In this document: positions 6,015-7,884 of the stretch, piece by piece | Layout: every line of letters begins with the position of its first letter | How positions within the stretch are numbered: position 1 is the stretch's first letter | Origin: Deltaproteobacteria bacterium | GTDB lineage: Bacteria > Desulfobacterota > GWC2-55-46 > DRQE01 | NCBI GenBank assembly: GCA_030631875.1 | Contig: DAOVKH010000076.1 | Span: forward strand, 1 to 7,884 | DNA length: 7,884 nucleotides | Direction of reading: 5' to 3' | Notes under the pieces: model-generated | What the model saw: the letters and a program-made list of their open reading frames with translations, nothing else | Told to the model about the DNA's origin: nothing | The model's database searches: none | Made by a program: the position numbers and the translations under genes

Positions 6015-6634
6015 TAAATACTCCTCGCTTCTCTGATAAATTCTTTTACCTTTGCGTGGTCCTTCTTACCGGGCGTAAGCTCCACGCCGGAGCTTACGTC
6101 AAGACCGTAAGGCCTGACAACCTCTACGGCGTTCTTTATATTCAGAGGCGTTAAACCGCCCGACAGTATAACCTTGCCGTAATCCTTTGCCTCGACGGCT
6201 ACATTCCAATCGAATGTCTCTCCCGTACCGCCCTTCAGACCTTTTTTGTAAGTATCGAGCAATAAGGCCGACACGACGTTGTCATACTTCTTTAAGGTCG
6301 AAAGGTCGAAGCCCTCGCCAACCCTTACGGCCTTAATGACCTTGGCGTCAATACCGGCGCAAAGCTCCGGGGACTCATCGCCGTGAAGTTGGGCGCATCC
6401 AAGGCCTATCAAATCGACGAGCTTATTTATGTTGACCGTCGTCTCGTCTACGAAGACACCTACACTCGTAACGAACGGCGGCAGTTGCCTGACTATATCG
6501 GCAACGCGCCTCGGCTCAACGTAGCGCGGGCTATCCTTGTAGAATATAAAGCCCAGCGCATCGACACCTGCCTCTACGGCAAATAACGCGTCTTCGACAG
6601 TAGTTATGCCGCATACTTTAATCCGTGTGCTCAT
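6014..6634 (-). CDS. trpF: Phosphoribosylanthranilate isomerase TrpF
   Basis: TrpF converts N-(5'-phosphoribosyl)anthranilate to CdRP by an Amadori rearrangement, the step between TrpD and TrpC. It is a stand-alone 206-residue TIM barrel, not fused to TrpC as in E. coli. The catalytic cysteine is Cys8 in KVCGIT and the catalytic aspartate is Asp127 in LLLDTYK. GFIFYKDSPRYV (28-39), GVFVD (59-63), QLHGDE (82-87), GGTGETFDW, LSGGL and DVSSGVE are all in the expected order. The ATG at 6634 shares one base with the trpC stop as TAATG, and the trpF stop shares one base with the trpB start in the same way. A perfect 10-bp hairpin lies within the coding sequence for DVSSGVELTPG near the 3' end. Confidence 0.97.
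   Translation of the reverse strand: MSTRIKVCGITTVEDALFAVEAGVDALGFIFYKDSPRYVEPRRVADIVRQLPPFVTSVGVFVDETTVNINKLVDLIGLGCAQLHGDESPELCAGIDAKVIKAVRVGEGFDLSTLKKYDNVVSALLLDTYKKGLKGGTGETFDWNVAVEAKDYGKVILSGGLTPLNIKNAVEVVRPYGLDVSSGVELTPGKKDHAKVKEFIREARSI
6021..6026 (-). promoter_or_regulatory. Strong ribosome binding site for trpB inside the 3' end of trpF
   Basis: GAGGAG on the minus strand lies six bases before ATG 6014 and is part of the last codons of trpF. It is the clearest Shine-Dalgarno match in the trp genes. trpB may therefore start with its own ribosome recruitment as well as by reinitiation at the TAATG overlap. Confidence 0.65.
6074..6098 (-). other. Perfect 10-bp RNA hairpin within trpF
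   Basis: On the transcribed strand, CGTAAGCTCC and GGAGCTTACG are exact complements separated by the 5-base loop GGCGT. The stem ends about 60 bases before the trpB start and encodes VSSGVELT. No T-run follows, so it is not an intrinsic terminator. It could affect mRNA stability or translation into trpB, or it may be a by-product of codon choice. Confidence 0.5.
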
Positions 6635-7434
6635 TACCCTATAAACTCTCTTAGCTTAACGGCCATATCGGGAGCAGTTATGATGGCCTCTCCTATCAGG
6701 AAGGCATCGACCGAAGCGCCTTTCAAGCTATCTATGTCGGCTCTACCTCCGATACCACTCTCGCTTACTATTACCTTACCTTCCGGTATAAGTGCCGAAA
6801 GCCTTCTTGTCGTATCTATATTCGTCTCGAATGTCGTAAGATCTCTGTTATTAATCCCTATAATCTCAGCACCGGCTTCAAGGGCACGCGTAAGCTCGGC
6901 TTCGCTGTGGACCTCAACGAGGCTCGCCATACCGAGAGAGGTCGCCAACTCTAAGAACTCACAAAGCTCGGCATCATCAAGTACGGCCGCTATCAGAAGT
7001 ATCGCATCAGCGCCGGCTACGCGCGCCTCGTATATCTGATAGGCATCTATTATAAAATCTTTTCGCAAGAGAGGTAGGTCAATATGCTCACGTATATGCA
7101 CGAGGTTATCGAGGCTACCCATGAAGTAACGGCTGTCGGTCAAGACAGATATCGCCGCCGCACCGTTGGTTGCGTAGGTCTCCGCAATCTTAACGGGGTC
7201 GAAGTCTTCCCTGAATATCCCTTTGGACGGCGATGCCTTCTTTACCTCAGCTATGATATTCGTACCACCTCGCCTTAAAGCCGCCGCAAAATCTCTTACA
7301 GGGTCTGCCCCCTTGACCTCACCCTTTATCGACTCCAAGAGTGCGTCTCTGCCCTTATCCGAGAAGATATCCTCAAGCTCACGTCGTTTATGAGCCGTTA
7401 TCTCTCTAAGTATATCTGTCTTAACCTTACTCAT
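6634..7434 (-). CDS. trpC: Indole-3-glycerol phosphate synthase TrpC
   Basis: TrpC closes the indole ring, converting CdRP to indole-3-glycerol phosphate with loss of CO2 and water. The 266-residue single-domain product covers the whole family. Matching the Sulfolobus enzyme, the catalytic residues are Glu63 and Lys65 in IAEVKKASPSKG, Lys125 in LRKDF and Glu174 in LVEVH. Asn195/Asn196 in GINNRDL and Glu225-Ser226 in VSESGI complete the set. YQIYEARVAGADAILL and FLIGEAI are also in place. ATG 7434 lies two bases after the trpD stop. A possible AGAGG ribosome site is about 14 bases upstream, further than usual, so coupling to trpD termination is likely. The stop overlaps the trpF start by one base. 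There is no TrpF domain at the C-terminus, so trpC and trpF are separate genes here. Confidence 0.97.
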   Translation of the reverse strand: MSKVKTDILREITAHKRRELEDIFSDKGRDALLESIKGEVKGADPVRDFAAALRRGGTNIIAEVKKASPSKGIFREDFDPVKIAETYATNGAAAISVLTDSRYFMGSLDNLVHIREHIDLPLLRKDFIIDAYQIYEARVAGADAILLIAAVLDDAELCEFLELATSLGMASLVEVHSEAELTRALEAGAEIIGINNRDLTTFETNIDTTRRLSALIPEGKVIVSESGIGGRADIDSLKGASVDAFLIGEAIITAPDMAVKLREFIG

Positions 7435-7436
7435 AT

Positions 7437-7884
7437 TCAGCTATTCGTCCTCTCGATAAGTCCGTTAAGTTTCTTTAAAGCGTTGCCTGAACTTATAGCG
7501 GCTCTGGCTATAAGAAGACCGTCTTCGAGCGAACGAGCCTTAGATGCCGCCGTTATGCCCGCCGCCGCATTCAATAAAACAATATCTCTATGCGGGCCTT
7601 CTTTGCCCTCAAGCAAGTCCCTTATAATTTTGGCATTCTCAAGAGGCCCTTCGCCTCTGAGGTCGCTCAGCGCACAACGCTCAAAGCCGAAGTCTTCGGG
7701 GCTTACGTGGTAGGTCTTTATGGTACCACCCTTAAGCTCCGTTATCTTCGTCCTGTTGGTGAGCGTTATCTCATCTAAACCGTCGTCGCCTGCGACGACG
7801 AAGGCGTGCTTGCTTCCAAGGTTCTTTAAGACCTCGGCCATAACGTCGGTTAGCTTTGGGTCGTATACGCCGAGCAGATGGTGC
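7437..7884 (-). CDS. trpD: Anthranilate phosphoribosyltransferase TrpD, C-terminal part (5' end off the right edge)
   Basis: TrpD transfers phosphoribose from PRPP to anthranilate. The visible 148 residues are the C-terminal part of a protein that is usually about 340 long, so roughly the first 190 are missing. The reading frame stays open to the window edge, starting in HHLLGVYDPKL, upstream of the internal Met at 7841. GLDEIT carries the Asp-Glu pair that binds the second Mg-PRPP metal in characterised enzymes. The family C-terminus follows: EDFG, LLNAAAGI, and ARAAISSGNALKKLNGLIE. The N-terminal anthranilate site and the GTGGD PRPP loop cannot be checked. The TGA stop lies two bases before the trpC start. 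trpE/trpG would be expected further right, but that is not visible. Confidence 0.94.
   Translation of the reverse strand, partial: HHLLGVYDPKLTDVMAEVLKNLGSKHAFVVAGDDGLDEITLTNRTKITELKGGTIKTYHVSPEDFGFERCALSDLRGEGPLENAKIIRDLLEGKEGPHRDIVLLNAAAGITAASKARSLEDGLLIARAAISSGNALKKLNGLIERTNS
7781..7800. repeat. Perfect 9-bp inverted repeat with 2-base centre inside trpD
   Basis: CGTCGTCGC and GCGACGACG flank a two-base centre and lie in the codons for VVAGDD, just before the conserved GLDE motif. The symmetry follows naturally from GTC-GTC-GCA-GGC-GAC-GAC codons, so it is listed as observed structure without a claimed function. Confidence 0.4.

Noticed and set aside
6014..7434. A fused trpCF gene as in E. 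coli
   Set aside because: A clear TAA at 6636-6634 separates two full-length single-domain proteins, each with its own start.

Overview
The window is a tightly packed run of genes, all on the minus strand and so transcribed from right to left. It reads as the downstream part of one long biosynthetic operon. In transcription order it holds the 3' part of trpD, then trpC, trpF, trpB and trpA. Next come a cytoplasmic GAF-GAF-HD-GYP signalling protein, accD, folC, and the first codons of a gene running off the left edge whose product begins like a signal peptide. No stretch over 50 bases lacks a gene. I see no tRNA, rRNA, mobile element, CRISPR array or convincing terminator.

Right part (about 3997-7884): the trp genes encode the last four activities of tryptophan synthesis, from anthranilate phosphoribosyl transfer to tryptophan synthase. 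They are joined by very short or overlapping junctions: a 2-base gap between trpD and trpC, a one-base TAATG overlap at trpC/trpF and at trpF/trpB, and a 4-base ATGA overlap at trpB/trpA. This implies translational coupling. trpE/trpG and any leader or attenuator would lie beyond the right edge.

Middle part (2325-3965): a 546-residue protein with two GAF domains and an intact HD-GYP domain, predicted to degrade cyclic di-GMP in response to an unknown intracellular signal. It sits between trpA and accD with gaps of about 31 and 23 bases and is the one unexpected member of the cluster.

Left part (1-2301): accD (acetyl-CoA carboxylase carboxyltransferase beta subunit) is followed by folC (folate synthesis and polyglutamylation), and then by a gene whose first 29 codons encode a short N-terminus with lysines and a strong hydrophobic stretch. 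From memory, trpB-trpA-accD-folC order occurs in Geobacter-like deltaproteobacteria, and accD-folC adjacency is also found in gammaproteobacteria. With no RNA genes here, the best guess is a Gram-negative bacterium of the deltaproteobacterial (Desulfobacterota) type or a near relative. Isoleucine is often encoded by ATA, which is unusual for a genome of apparently middling GC content and may help placement.

Most of the window is ordinary core metabolism. The observations most worth following are the c-di-GMP phosphodiesterase inside a trp-accD-folC operon, a perfect 10-bp hairpin inside trpF, and a small perfect palindrome just ahead of the signalling gene.
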